Counted from the first letter of the stretch, positions 44,801 through 53,702 are shown. The stretch: DNA of 64,000 bases from CBDANO01 sp965197665 (GCA_965197665.1 CBDANO010000004.1:248001-312000), one strand, 5' to 3'. Numbers and translations: made by a program. Notes: generated from the letters alone by a model not told the origin.

Positions 44801-45875
44801 AAGTTGTGGGCTCCCAAGCAGACTTGGCGAAGAGCTTCTTGAACTCCTCCAACTCATCTTCGGTTTTAGCCAAGCCGACGTCCCCCGATTGCTCCCGCAT
44901 CTTGGTGCGGCCCACTTCGATGAACTCTTCCAGTTCCTCGGTCCCTTTGAATATGCCGATGTGGTCATCCTCGGTCTTGCCGTAGAGCACCGAGCCGATG
45001 GCCGCGTAATACTGGGCATTCTCGGGCACTATGATGAGGTCTTCCGGAGTGACCCCCTCGGGCAGCGGAGTGTTGCGCTCGGCCCAGATCTTGGGGATGT
45101 TGTGCTTCCAACAATCGCGCATGGCGGGGATGTAGGTGTTGGGGCCTCCCAGCAGCAGCACGGTGGGGCGCAGGGTGTTGCCCCGGGTGAGCACGCTCAG
45201 GTTCTGCTGAATGATCGCCTCGAACAGGGAGGCCATCAATTGGGGCGCGGGCACTCCTTGCTTCTGAAGGCCATTGATATCGGTTTCGGCGAACACACCG
45301 CACTTTCCGGCCACCGGGTGAAGCTTGACGTCGTAGTATTCCAAGGCCTGAAGCTGCTCACCGGTCAGTTGGAGCTTGGCGTTTATCTTGTCGATAACCG
45401 CGCCGGTCCCGCCGGCGCACTTGTCGTTCATGCTGGGGACCTTGCGCTTGGCGCCGGTCTCCTGATCGGTGAACCAGATGATGATCTTGGCGTCCTGGCC
45501 TCCCAGCTCGATGACCGACCCCGCATCGGGGTAGAGGTGCTCCACCGCTAGAGAGACGGCGTTGACCTCTTGGACGAACTTGGCGCCTATGTACTCCCGG
45601 AGCATGTTCCCGCCGCTTCCCGTAATGAAGATGCGAAGCTTATCTTGGGGCAACGGGAAAGATTCTATGATCCTTTGCAAGAACTCGTACACCTTCTCCG
45701 GTTGGCGGGTGTTGTGGCGTTCGTAGTCCTTCCAAAGGATCTCGTCGGTCCGAGGGTCCATTACCACAGCCTTGACGGTGGTCGAACCCACGTCAAGGCC
45801 GATCATGATGTCGGGAGGGAGGGCATTGGCCGAAGCTTCCGGGCTGGCGGACACGGTACTTACTTCATTACTCAA
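41841..45875 (-). CDS. Giant BadF/BcrA-type ATPase-activase fused to a DUF2229 dehydratase-related domain
   Basis: A 1344-residue protein. ASKHA ATPase domain 1 starts at MIGLDVGSTTVKAV (residues 24-37). Domain 2 starts near 368 (FIGIDGGSTSTKAVLM), with the Fe-S Cys in NTQCSAGNGYFLQ. A Cys cluster CSFCKNKC lies near 662. The DUF2229/COG3580 region (IGMPRVLNMYTLAPFFQAYFE) runs about 795-1170. The last 150 residues are polar and low-complexity. In anaerobes such activases donate low-potential electrons to 2-hydroxyacyl-CoA dehydratases. Here it lies in a genome with a caa3 oxidase. ATG start; operon with the gene at 40270. Confidence 0.9.
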   Translation of the reverse strand: MSNEVSTVSASPEASANALPPDIMIGLDVGSTTVKAVVMDPRTDEILWKDYERHNTRQPEKVYEFLQRIIESFPLPQDKLRIFITGSGGNMLREYIGAKFVQEVNAVSLAVEHLYPDAGSVIELGGQDAKIIIWFTDQETGAKRKVPSMNDKCAGGTGAVIDKINAKLQLTGEQLQALEYYDVKLHPVAGKCGVFAETDINGLQKQGVPAPQLMASLFEAIIQQNLSVLTRGNTLRPTVLLLGGPNTYIPAMRDCWKHNIPKIWAERNTPLPEGVTPEDLIIVPENAQYYAAIGSVLYGKTEDDHIGIFKGTEELEEFIEVGRTKMREQSGDVGLAKTEDELEEFKKLFAKSAWEPTTFSPGQEVEGFIGIDGGSTSTKAVLMDKQGVLLAKAYQLSKGNPLADSQEILTELREHVESQGAILKVLGVATTGYAKDMLKETLGADVAIVETVAHTKSAMHYYDDVDVIVDVGGQDIKVIVINDGKVKDFKLNTQCSAGNGYFLQSTAAKFGYSVAEFADAAFDAERLPVFGYGCAVFMETDIVNFQQLGWEKHEIMAGLAKVLPKNIWLYVVAEPNLNKFGTNFVLQGGTQHNLAAVKSQYDFIKSKVPNAKVRVHEFTGESGAIGAALEAIRVAAERDSDFIGLSAAENLEFTTTRDESTRCSFCKNKCLRTYIDTETPEGDNRRFIIATCEKGTVESIDDMKLVKAKLEEIMDANPNFVEKASVKAFRTTDPPKVSTLRKVENEPEQRNGLFAKFRKQEAKPELISQETRVLRRDIKIGMPRVLNMYTLAPFFQAYFESLGVGAQNIIYSDYTDPAMWYKGSRRGSIDQCFPSKVAIAHIHNLIFDKKAKDKPDVIFFPITNKLKTELVNAEDSAACPTVAITPEVVKAAFTKEGNIFAENDMRYLSPSLDFTDWPMFEWEMWNCFQDVLGVTWEENLEAINIAYEAWRGYFASMRAESRKVIDQLEEEGRLGVVMLARPYHNDPGLNHEIMQEIQKKGYPIFSVDSLPQDDDMLERLFGKEVEAGIITHAMDITDVWKNAYSENSNKKIWGAKYVARHPNLVAIDLSSFKCGHDAPNYNTIENIIEASNTPYFTFHDIDESKPSGSIKIRVETIDYFLQRYQEHLQKKLHSEDELQQMVAAYKAHLTRANAKTAAKLELASHVEISGNDSRPNGHRKLAVDDHGSNGHDRDAWVPVTLELGSKAATQNGNGHSAKASEQPHPVSPIEESHAPVNGDVMRLNGSNGNGNAVSDATDTSAYDRIRKDNTVDDPGEEEFGSGSASCGVPTRDYPLKAYANDGEAIVGLEEDEDMDGSEPQFVQLGNFKLPRKKMVEDKTPVEAD

Positions 45876-46024
45876 GACTACACACCTCTAGTTCAGGCTA
45901 ACAGCGGGTCCAGGCCGCGGAATTACTTCCCAGCCCGAAACCGGTGATTTCCAAATAAGGGGTCGCTCAAAATTTCTTCCAAACAACGTGAATGGTACCA
46001 TCGGATTAGGTCAGGCGGATTAGG

Positions 46025-46699
46025 TCAGGGCCTCGACCTGGCGGGAGTCAGCGCGGCGGCGAAGTCTTTGTTCCGGCGCGCCGCCCCCAATAGGCCGCTC
46101 TGAGGTTGGACGAGGATGCCGCCCATGGCGAAGTCCAACAGTTGGCGGGCCAGGTCTTCAACGGAGGGTTCTTGCTCTCCCGAAGAGGTGAGTTGAAACA
46201 CCACCTCTTTCACTGCCCCTATGATGGAGAAGGACGTGATGCGGGTATCGCAGGGGCGCACCAAGTTCATCGATATACCCAGGTTGAGGGAACGTTGTAT
46301 CATTCCGGCTGCTTCTCCGTAGAACTCGTCAAGCCGCCCCACCACCGTATGGTCTAGAGCGCCGGTATGGTGTAGAAGTATTCTCGATAGATCCTTCTCG
46401 CTGAGTACCAGGTTAAGCACCCTGGTTAGATTGTCCTGAAGTTGGTACATGGGCGGCGGAGCGCCTGGCGCCAGAGATATGGGCCGGATAGACTCGTGCA
46501 GGTCCTGAAGGAAGGTATCCAGTATGCTTTGAAAGAGGTGAAGTTTGGAGTCAAAGTACTGGTAAAAGGTGCTTCGAGCGATTCCGGCTTGCCGAACAAT
46601 CTGGGAAACGCTAGCTCCGTGGTATCCTTTATCGGCAAAAGCCTGTTTCGCGCTGGAGACTAGCCGCTCCCTTCTGATGTCCCGCGATGAGCTTATCAC
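46025..46699 (-). CDS. TetR/AcrR-family transcriptional regulator
   Basis: A 224-residue regulator. The N-terminal HTH (RERLVSSAKQAFADKGYHGASVSQIVRQAGIARSTFYQYFDSK) is typical. The C-terminal domain is a ligand-binding all-helical domain without recognised specificity. It lies 149 bp upstream of the activase gene on the same strand, so it probably controls that operon and itself. Fatty-acyl-CoA-type ligands are plausible from context but not shown. Confidence 0.92.
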   Translation of the reverse strand: MISSSRDIRRERLVSSAKQAFADKGYHGASVSQIVRQAGIARSTFYQYFDSKLHLFQSILDTFLQDLHESIRPISLAPGAPPPMYQLQDNLTRVLNLVLSEKDLSRILLHHTGALDHTVVGRLDEFYGEAAGMIQRSLNLGISMNLVRPCDTRITSFSIIGAVKEVVFQLTSSGEQEPSVEDLARQLLDFAMGGILVQPQSGLLGAARRNKDFAAALTPARSRP

Positions 46700-47005
46700 C
46701 GGTCAGTCACCACATGGGATTTGTGGATTTGAGGTTAAGGCTAACATACTGTCCTTTCACAGCCCACGCTATGTCAAGACAAATCATACACAATTGACCG
46801 ATTCGGCGGTGACCGATACCCCCGGTGACCGGGTTAGCTCCTCCGCCAAGGATTTGACCGAGCGCGGCGGTCAGCAGAAGCCGTTAATGTTAGAATAGCG
46901 CCAGCCCTTGAGTTGGCTTTACGGGGATTCGGCTGCGCTAGCGTGGTATCAATTAACTCCGTGGGCATATTTCTTATCGCTCGTCCAAGAATAACGCCGG
47001 GGTTG

Positions 47006-47160
47006 CCTCACACCGTTAGGAAAGAGTGTGGTTGGCCCGCCGCGGCGGGCCAACCACACTCCATTTCTCTCGTTGATGACGGCTCATGTCTGGCGAAGAT
47101 TTTGTTGCGCTGGCAATCCAATCCTCAGCCTGAAAAGCTTGCACACCGGATTGGCCAGTG
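47006..47160 (-). repeat. Dispersed repeat R1, copy d (palindrome at 47024-47061)
   Basis: A full copy in reverse orientation. Its reverse complement reads through caggctgaggattggattgc, then the palindrome with perfect arms. It fills much of the 46700-47215 gap, which otherwise has no recognised gene. Confidence 0.85.
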
Positions 47161-47215
47161 CCGCGAACCCTACGGCGGGTACTGAATTGACTACCCTTCC
47201 CAAATCAGGGGGCAT

Positions 47216-47815
47216 TTGATTACGGCAAGACTGACCGCGGCGGCTTTCCTTGGCCTGATAGCTCTATTGGCGGCGGCGGCGAGCCCTCTTTCCGCCCGGG
47301 CGCAAGACAGCGGGGTCCAATCGTACCAGGAGTCGGCGGGGCCCTACCGCATCGGCGTCAACGTGGCCCAATCGACACTGTCGTTGGGAACGGTCTTGAT
47401 CTTCATAATGGTAACGGACCTGGAATCGGGTCTAGCCGTCCCCGACGCCCAGGTAGTCCTCCGCACCTTCCACGAACCCAGTGGAAAAGAGGGCCGGGCC
47501 ACGGCTCACAACACCGCGCGGCTTCCTCAGCGGTACGACACCCAATTGAACCTCTACGAACCCGGGACTTGGCGCGTGATCGTGGAGGTCAGCAGCTCCC
47601 TGGGGGCCGTCGGGGTGGAAGTGCCGGCTTTGGAAGTGCCGGCGATGCAGCAGTTTTCCAGTGGGACCATCGTCTTCGCTGTAATCTTTGGAGTAATAAT
47701 TGCGGTTGGAGCGTACTTGTTCTTCAAGTACAAGCGCGGCCGTTGGCGTGGGGGACCGCCGGGAGAACCGAACGGCCGCGGCGGTCAGCCAACGTCCGGC
47801 GCCTTCGTCCCATAA
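47216..47815 (+). CDS. Exported membrane protein with FixH/YtkA-like domain
   Basis: A 199-residue protein: signal peptide (LTAAAFLGLIALLAAAASPLSARA), an Ig-like domain (YRIGVNVAQSTLSLGTVLIFIMVTD, LYEPGTWRVIVEVSSSLG) as in FixH/YtkA copper-trafficking or oxidase-assembly proteins, then a transmembrane helix (TIVFAVIFGVIIAVGAYLFF) and a basic, Gly-rich tail. Next to ctaG and the caa3 genes, a role in oxidase assembly is likely. The start is TTG with AGGGGG upstream. Confidence 0.72.
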   Translation: MITARLTAAAFLGLIALLAAAASPLSARAQDSGVQSYQESAGPYRIGVNVAQSTLSLGTVLIFIMVTDLESGLAVPDAQVVLRTFHEPSGKEGRATAHNTARLPQRYDTQLNLYEPGTWRVIVEVSSSLGAVGVEVPALEVPAMQQFSSGTIVFAVIFGVIIAVGAYLFFKYKRGRWRGGPPGEPNGRGGQPTSGAFVP

Positions 47816-47970
47816 CCCCATCTCACTGCCGTCTACCGAGGACGAAGAAACGACAGCATCCCACAAGGAAAAGGAAGGTAAAGGGTCGTGTTCCGCCCAA
47901 TCCTGGGCGGGCCCTTGGACGCGGGACCGCCGATTAGGTTGGTTCACGTCCGGTCTATACTAAGAAACGG

Positions 47971-48915
47971 TTGTTGGGTATTCAGGTGAGCCGCAAGTTC
48001 TGCATTTTCGCCGCCGCTCTCTTGGGCCTCTTGCTTTTGGCCGGCCCCCCGGCGGCTTACGCCCACGGCGGCATCGATCAGGGGCAGAACCCTTGGACGG
48101 CGTGGAACCTTAACCCCTTGCCAACTTTGCTCCTCATTCTGGCCGGCAACTGGTACCTGACCGGCTTGTCTCGTTGGGAGCGGCCCAGCCACCCGGTGAG
48201 AAGGTGGCAAAGGGTCTCATTCTTTGCCGGTTTGCTGGTGATATTTCTGGCGCTGCAGACACCCATCGAAGCCTTGGCCGAGCACATGTTCTCGTTCCAC
48301 CAGCTTCAGCACATCATGCTCAGGATGTTCGGACCGCTCCTGATTTTGCTGGGGGCGCCGCTGACGCCGATGCTGCGGGGCCTGCCGCCTTGGATGTTGC
48401 GAGGCGTGGTGAGGCCAATCGTCCGGCACCCCCGGTCCCGCCGCGCCTACGAGATTCTTACGAACCCGATATTCACTACCGTGTTGTTCCTGAGCATTCT
48501 GTTCATCTGGCAGATGCCGGCGGCCCATAACGCCGCCCTGCGAAACGGCGCCTTGCATGAGTTCATGCACTTCACCATGCTGGCTTCGGGGTTCCTGTTC
48601 TGGTGGTTGGTAGTGGACCCCAAGCCGCACCGGTCCCGGATGCACTACGGATTGCGCATCTTATATCTTGGGCTGATCGTCATTCCCAATACGTTGCTCG
48701 GGGCCGCCATCACCTTTGCCGACCACGTGTTATATGAGGCCTACACCGAAGTGGAGCAGCCTTATAGCATCTCATTGTTGACCGACCAACAAATCGGCGG
48801 CACCATCCTCTGGGTCCCGGGCGACATGATGAGCGTCATCGTGGCGGGGGTCGTGATGATCATGTGGTACCAACGGGAAGAAGCCCAGGACCGGGCCGGA
48901 GCAACGCCGCGTTAG
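47971..48915 (+). CDS. ctaG: Cytochrome c oxidase assembly protein, CtaG_Caa3 family
   Basis: A 314-residue polytopic protein with about seven helices after a signal-like N-terminus. HMFSFHQLQHIMLRMFGPLLILLGAP is the family core, with the conserved HxxQH histidines that probably bind copper or haem; further His lie in MPAAHNAALRNGALHEFMHFTM. It serves maturation of caa3-type oxidase, whose genes lie just downstream on the other strand. The TTG at 47971 is listed; a GTG at 47986 is equally possible, as neither has a clear ribosome site. Confidence 0.88.
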   Translation: MLGIQVSRKFCIFAAALLGLLLLAGPPAAYAHGGIDQGQNPWTAWNLNPLPTLLLILAGNWYLTGLSRWERPSHPVRRWQRVSFFAGLLVIFLALQTPIEALAEHMFSFHQLQHIMLRMFGPLLILLGAPLTPMLRGLPPWMLRGVVRPIVRHPRSRRAYEILTNPIFTTVLFLSILFIWQMPAAHNAALRNGALHEFMHFTMLASGFLFWWLVVDPKPHRSRMHYGLRILYLGLIVIPNTLLGAAITFADHVLYEAYTEVEQPYSISLLTDQQIGGTILWVPGDMMSVIVAGVVMIMWYQREEAQDRAGATPR

Positions 48916-49005
48916 CCTGGCCCGTCAAGGGCCGGTTAGCGGGAGCGGGAAGCCTGGGAGGAAAACCGGAAGAAGAGGGGCTTCGGTTACTGAATGATGA
49001 GTCCC

Positions 49006-49809
49006 TTAAGGCACGACTTCGAAGTCGCCGAACATGGTGACAGTGTGCCCCGGGAAGGTGCAAGTGAATTGGTAGGTACCCGACGCCACCGTAAACCGGA
49101 TTTCCTCGGTCTCTCCGGGGTCCAGCAGCGTGGTATGGGCCAGGACCCGGGGGTCGCCGGGGGGCAGCCAATCATTGTCCGGGCCGGCGAGGCTGGCGTC
49201 CGTTGCCAAGTCGTCCTTGACGCCGGACTGCACCAGCACCCAGTTATGCTGGTAAATGGTGGAGGAGTTGCTGAAGGTCAACACCACTTCGGAGCCGGCC
49301 GAAGCGGTCAAGCCGCCGGCGTCGAATTCCAGCGCGTCGCCGGCCACGCCGATTTGTAGAGGGCCGGGCGCTACGGCTTGGCCGGAACCGGACTCCGTTG
49401 CTTCGGCGGATTGTTCGTGTTCCTCAACTGCGGGGCCGTGCCCTTCCTCTACGTAGGGTACCGCGTTGGCTTGGGCGAATTCTCTGGGTCCCCCTCCCAG
49501 TGTGGCGAATATGCTGAGCAAGGCTACGCCCACGGCTAAGGCTAGGACCAATCCGGCCAGGAAGATCCAAGTGAACAGCTTGGAGTCGAATTTCAGGTGC
49601 ATGTAGAACATGATGACCACGGCAAACTTGACGGCCGACAGGGCAATCAGCAGCGGCACTTTCGAGGCGCCCAGGTGGACGTCGATCCCCGCTTTTTCGT
49701 AGATCAGCACGAACTCGACGATGGTCACCGCGAACAGGAAAACGGCGATGATGACGTACTGTATGAACGTCGGGTGTCGAGAATGTTGTTCTTCGTGGCT
49801 GGTGCTCAT
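49006..49809 (-). CDS. Cytochrome c oxidase subunit IV fused to an azurin-like cupredoxin
   Basis: A 267-residue fusion. Residues about 15-105 hold three helices of prokaryotic COX subunit IV (FIQYVIIAVFLFAVTIVEFVL, VKFAVVIMFYMHLKFDSKLF). A linker of acidic residues follows (about 110-150), then a blue-copper domain (about 150-267). Copper ligands are His188 (YQHNWVLV), Cys250, His255 and Met259 (CTFPGHTVTM), the exact azurin spacing. The cupredoxin would face outside and could pass electrons to CuA. Last gene of the ctaCDEF operon, 38 bp after ctaE. Confidence 0.88.
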   Translation of the reverse strand: MSTSHEEQHSRHPTFIQYVIIAVFLFAVTIVEFVLIYEKAGIDVHLGASKVPLLIALSAVKFAVVIMFYMHLKFDSKLFTWIFLAGLVLALAVGVALLSIFATLGGGPREFAQANAVPYVEEGHGPAVEEHEQSAEATESGSGQAVAPGPLQIGVAGDALEFDAGGLTASAGSEVVLTFSNSSTIYQHNWVLVQSGVKDDLATDASLAGPDNDWLPPGDPRVLAHTTLLDPGETEEIRFTVASGTYQFTCTFPGHTVTMFGDFEVVP

Positions 49810-49847
49810 CCGCTGAGTCCCTCAGGCATGGACCTAGTGGTCCGGGG

Positions 49848-50486
49848 TCACCCGCCCGGAAGCGGTACCGGCCCTTTGTCGAAGCCGCCAATCAAGTAAA
49901 GCAACGTGAAGATGACGATCCAGACGATGTCAACGAAGTGCCAGTAGAGCCCCATGATTTCCACGTCCAAGCTGGTGCGCGGCCCCAACCGGCCCTTCCG
50001 GGCTGCAACGAACAGGCCCAACAACCACACTATGCCGACCGTTACGTGGGCCCCGTGGAACCCGGTCAAGGTGAAGAAGGTTGCCCCGAAAAGGTTCGAA
50101 CCCAATGTCAGACCTTCATTTTTGAAGGCGTTGAACTCGTATACCTGGAAGCCGATGAAGATGGCCCCCAGGATGGCGGTAGCCATGATCCAGAATTGGA
50201 TGCCCCGCTGGTCGTTCCGGTTGGTGGCGGCCAGCGCTTGGACCATGCTGAAGCTGCTGCATAGGAGGACGAAGGTGCTAATGGTGGTTATGGGGACGTC
50301 GATGATGTCGTTTGGATAAGGGCCAACGATGCTCTGGCCCCGGTAGACCATGTAGGTAGCTATGAGCGCGCCAAAGAACAAGCAGTCCGACCCGAGGAAC
50401 ACCCACATCAACAGCTTCCGGTGGTTCAGGCCGGTGGTGGTGTACTCGTGTTCGGCCTCGTGGGCCGGTTCCACGCTATGGGCCAC
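49848..50486 (-). CDS. ctaE: Cytochrome c oxidase subunit III
   Basis: A 212-residue five-helix heme-copper oxidase subunit III. The LLMWVFLGSDCLFFGALIATYMVYRG, GFHGAHVTVGIVWLLGLF and YWHFVDIVWIVIFTLLYLIG helices are characteristic; the last carries the conserved WHFVD. It stabilises subunit I. It starts 3 nt after the ctaD stop, so translation is coupled. Confidence 0.95.
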   Translation of the reverse strand: MAHSVEPAHEAEHEYTTTGLNHRKLLMWVFLGSDCLFFGALIATYMVYRGQSIVGPYPNDIIDVPITTISTFVLLCSSFSMVQALAATNRNDQRGIQFWIMATAILGAIFIGFQVYEFNAFKNEGLTLGSNLFGATFFTLTGFHGAHVTVGIVWLLGLFVAARKGRLGPRTSLDVEIMGLYWHFVDIVWIVIFTLLYLIGGFDKGPVPLPGG

Positions 50487-50489
50487 TGC

Positions 50490-52361
50490 TCAGATCTCCT
50501 GGTGCTCGGGGCCCGGCGCACCGTGGTGGGCGTCGGGCGCGACCGTCGGCTCGTTGGACCAGCCGATGATGCCCAATACTACGACAACGCCCCCGAAGAA
50601 GCTCACACCATAATGGCTGACGATTCCTGCGGCCATTAGCGCCACGCCGGCGGCGATCCATATCGGCCAATATGACGGACTGGGCATGTGGACGGTCCTG
50701 ACGTCGACGTGGGGCTCTGCCTCGGGGGGCGGCTTACCCTCGGCTTCGGCCTTTCGCTTGGCAATCCAGTAATGGTCGCGGCCTTCGATCCGGGGCATCT
50801 CGGCAAAGTTGTAGACCGGCGGCGGCGAGGAGATGCTCCATTCCAGTCCGGGGGCGTTCCAGGGGTCGTGGCCCGCTCTGCGCCCACTGGCCAAGGCCCG
50901 GAATATACATACCAGGAACGCGACGACGCCCAAGAAGATAACGAAGTATCCCGCCGTGGCCAGCATGTTCAGGTCTCCCCAACCGAACTCAGCGGCGTAA
51001 GTGGAAACCCGCCGCGGCATGCCATTGAGACCCAGGAAGTGCATCGGGAAGAAAGTCAGGTTCATTCCGATGAACATCAGCCAGAAGCTCATCTTCCCCA
51101 GCGCCTCGCTGTACATTTTGCCGGTCAACTTGGGGAACCAATAGTAAATACCAGCGAAGAGACCGAAGAGAGAGCCGCCGAACAGCACGTAATGGATGTG
51201 GGCTACTATGTAGTAAGTGTCTTGCTGCTGGAAGTCCGAGGGTGAAACGGCATGGGACACGCCGCTTAGCCCCCCGATGATAAACAAAGCTATGAATCCA
51301 AGGGCGAACAACATCGGGGTCTTGAACTCAATGGAACCGCCCCAAAGGGTCCCGATCCAGTTGAAGATCTTGACCCCGGTGGGCACGGCAATCAGCATAG
51401 TGGTGATGGTGAAGGCGGAGTTGGCTACCGGTCCCAGGCCAACCGTGAACATGTGGTGGCTCCAGACCGCCCAGCTCATGATTCCTATGACGATTCCGGA
51501 AAATATGATGAATGGGTAGCCGAACAAGGGTTTCTTGGAGAAAGTGGGCAATATTTCGCTGACTATGCCCATGGCGGGCAGAGTCAATATATACACCTCA
51601 GGGTGACCGAAAACCCAGAACAAGTGCTGCCACAGGACCGGGTCGCCCCCCGCGGATGGGATGAAGAAATGGGTACCGAAGTTTCGGTCCATGGTAAGCT
51701 CGATCAAGCCTACCGTAATCACCGGGAAAGCCAGCACCAGCAAGATGGAGGTTATCAGCGTCATCCATACGAACACGGGCATTCGCATCAGACTCATGCC
51801 GGGGGCCCGCAGGTTTACGATGGTCACGATGAAGTTGAGGGCGGCGGCAACCGAAGACACACCGAGTACCAACAACCCCAAGGCCCAGTAGTCCAACCCT
51901 TGGTTCACGCTGAACGGCTTCTCGGTGAGGTTCGCGTAGGAAAACCACCCGGCGTCGGGCACTTGGTCCACCATGAAACTGCCGTGGATCAATATGGCGC
52001 CGAACAGGAACACCCAGTAGCTGAACGCATTCAACCGAGGAAAGGCAACGTCCCTGGCGCCGATGGCCAACGGAATCACGAAATTGAAGAAGGCCGCGCT
52101 CAGAGGCATGACTACCATGAATATCATTACCGTGGCGTGCATGGTGAACATCTGGTTGAACCGGTCGCCGCTGATCAAGCCGCTGTCGGGCTGGGCCAGT
52201 TGCATTCGCATGACGCCGGCTTCGATACCGGCCAAGAGCATCAAGACCAGAGCGCTGCTGCCGTAGAGGACGCCTATGCGCTTGTGGTCTATGGTCGTGA
52301 TCCAACCCCACAAACCAGCGTAGCTGGTCGGGCGCGGAATTACGCCGGTTATGGCCGCCAT
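50490..52361 (-). CDS. ctaD: Cytochrome c oxidase subunit I, caa3/A1 type
   Basis: A 623-residue catalytic subunit with 12 or more helices. CuB and haem ligands are present: WVFGHPEVYILTLP (the Glu of the D-channel and cross-linked His-Tyr), SHHMFTVG and HIHYVLFGG. The VPTGVKIFNW lysine marks the K-channel. The HPEVY Glu places it in the A1 class. It reduces O2 to water and pumps protons in the inner membrane. The C-terminal extension with extra helices (YWPIWIAAGVALMAAGIVS) is seen in Bacillus/Chloroflexi-type enzymes. Confidence 0.97.
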   Translation of the reverse strand: MAAITGVIPRPTSYAGLWGWITTIDHKRIGVLYGSSALVLMLLAGIEAGVMRMQLAQPDSGLISGDRFNQMFTMHATVMIFMVVMPLSAAFFNFVIPLAIGARDVAFPRLNAFSYWVFLFGAILIHGSFMVDQVPDAGWFSYANLTEKPFSVNQGLDYWALGLLVLGVSSVAAALNFIVTIVNLRAPGMSLMRMPVFVWMTLITSILLVLAFPVITVGLIELTMDRNFGTHFFIPSAGGDPVLWQHLFWVFGHPEVYILTLPAMGIVSEILPTFSKKPLFGYPFIIFSGIVIGIMSWAVWSHHMFTVGLGPVANSAFTITTMLIAVPTGVKIFNWIGTLWGGSIEFKTPMLFALGFIALFIIGGLSGVSHAVSPSDFQQQDTYYIVAHIHYVLFGGSLFGLFAGIYYWFPKLTGKMYSEALGKMSFWLMFIGMNLTFFPMHFLGLNGMPRRVSTYAAEFGWGDLNMLATAGYFVIFLGVVAFLVCIFRALASGRRAGHDPWNAPGLEWSISSPPPVYNFAEMPRIEGRDHYWIAKRKAEAEGKPPPEAEPHVDVRTVHMPSPSYWPIWIAAGVALMAAGIVSHYGVSFFGGVVVVLGIIGWSNEPTVAPDAHHGAPGPEHQEI

Positions 52362-52496
52362 CGTTTGCCTCCGAAGCTCCCTTTAGGCCAAGTACCCGCG
52401 ACTTGGGAAGTGTCCCGGGCTAGGGGGTAGGAGAGCATTCCCCGCGTTCTTGCCCCGTAGTTTCCAGGCTCGTTCCCAAAGCCGTTTCCAATTAGT

Positions 52497-53702
52497 CTAC
52501 TGCAACTGCAACAGATACTCAATTAGTCCATCGACCTGATCATCGCTAAGGTTGATATCACCCTTTCGGGTCCCTTGCCGGTATATGACCGCTTTCTCGG
52601 TCATCAGGTTGCCCGGCTTTACGTCGTCGGGGTTCCGCAGCCATTTTCTCAAGTTTTGCACGTTCAGGTCTATAAGGCCGGCGCCTATGGTCTGACGGGT
52701 ACGCAAGTCGGTTAGGTTGGGAGCGGGGACCGGGACGATGTCGCCCCCGGTCAGGAAACCCTGCAATCGGTTTTCTTGAGCCTGGGAGTCGTCGTAGACA
52801 GCAACGGACTTTCCGGTGACGGGGTCTCGAGGGTTGATGGTGTGGCATAGGGCGCAGTTCTGATTGAAAGTAGTGAGGCCTTCTTCCGCCCTGCCGGTTA
52901 ACGGGGTGGGCGGACCGTAGTTGGATACCCAGGCGTCGAAGTCGTCTTGGGTCAGGACTTGGACGCGCATCCTCATCTGGGCGTGGGCAACGCCGCAAAG
53001 TTCGGCGCACTGCCCGTAGAAAGTGGCCGGCAGGGAGTCGATCTTACTGGAGTCGGCCTTGAACCACATCCGGTTGGTGCGGGTCGGAATAACGTCCAGC
53101 TTGCCCGCCAGCTTGGGCACCCAGAAGCTGTGGAGAACGTCGTCGCTGTTCAGGTTGAGTCTTACGGCCCGGTCCACGGGTATCCTGAGCTCGTTGGCGG
53201 TGGTGATTCGCTTTCCCCCGCCGGCGTCCAGGTACTCGAACTCCCACCACCACTGGTGGCCGGTCACCGTGACCTCCAATACGTTCTCTTCTGAGCTCGG
53301 CGGGTTTTCGATGTCGAACAGGGTGAATACAGACCAAACACCCAGCCCCAGGATGAGGATGGTGGGGACGACGGTCCAGGTTATTTCTAGGGGCAAGTGC
53401 CCGTGGGTCTGGCTGGGAACGCGACCGGGGCGGTGGCGGAAGCGAATGATGGCATAGAGCAAGACCCCCTCCACCAAGACGAAGACAGCCACCATCACCC
53501 ATAGCAGGACGTTGAAAAGCTCCAGCTGCTTGCCCGCTACGGGGCCGACGGGGTCCCAAGTGGACTGCTTGCCTGTGGAGCATCCCGCTAGAAGTAGGAG
53601 GAGTACGGCCAGCATGCCCAGAAGCGCGAAATATCGACGGCTCCGGGCCTTCGCCGGACTTCTCAAAGTGGATGTGTCTTCGGGGGTTCGGCGAGACTGC
53701 AT
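52497..53702 (-). CDS. ctaC: Cytochrome c oxidase subunit II with C-terminal cytochrome c (caa3)
   Basis: A 401-residue lipoprotein. Signal and lipobox LLLLLAGC (Cys41), two transmembrane helices (about 62-87, 108-128), then the CuA cupredoxin domain with ligands H191, C232, C236, H240, M243 (QCAELCGVAHAQM). A fused cytochrome c follows with CALCH (283-287) and axial Met367 (GNLM). This is the caa3 arrangement. The ATG at 53702 is chosen because an upstream in-frame reading to 53891 would include the promoter and lacks signal features. Confidence 0.94.
   Translation of the reverse strand: MQSRRTPEDTSTLRSPAKARSRRYFALLGMLAVLLLLLAGCSTGKQSTWDPVGPVAGKQLELFNVLLWVMVAVFVLVEGVLLYAIIRFRHRPGRVPSQTHGHLPLEITWTVVPTILILGLGVWSVFTLFDIENPPSSEENVLEVTVTGHQWWWEFEYLDAGGGKRITTANELRIPVDRAVRLNLNSDDVLHSFWVPKLAGKLDVIPTRTNRMWFKADSSKIDSLPATFYGQCAELCGVAHAQMRMRVQVLTQDDFDAWVSNYGPPTPLTGRAEEGLTTFNQNCALCHTINPRDPVTGKSVAVYDDSQAQENRLQGFLTGGDIVPVPAPNLTDLRTRQTIGAGLIDLNVQNLRKWLRNPDDVKPGNLMTEKAVIYRQGTRKGDINLSDDQVDGLIEYLLQLQ

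Noticed and set aside
46913..47185. Small frames within the R1 repeat copies (also near 56057-56422)
   Set aside because: The similar peptides arise only because the repeats are similar; they start at different places, run in different directions and have no ribosome sites.
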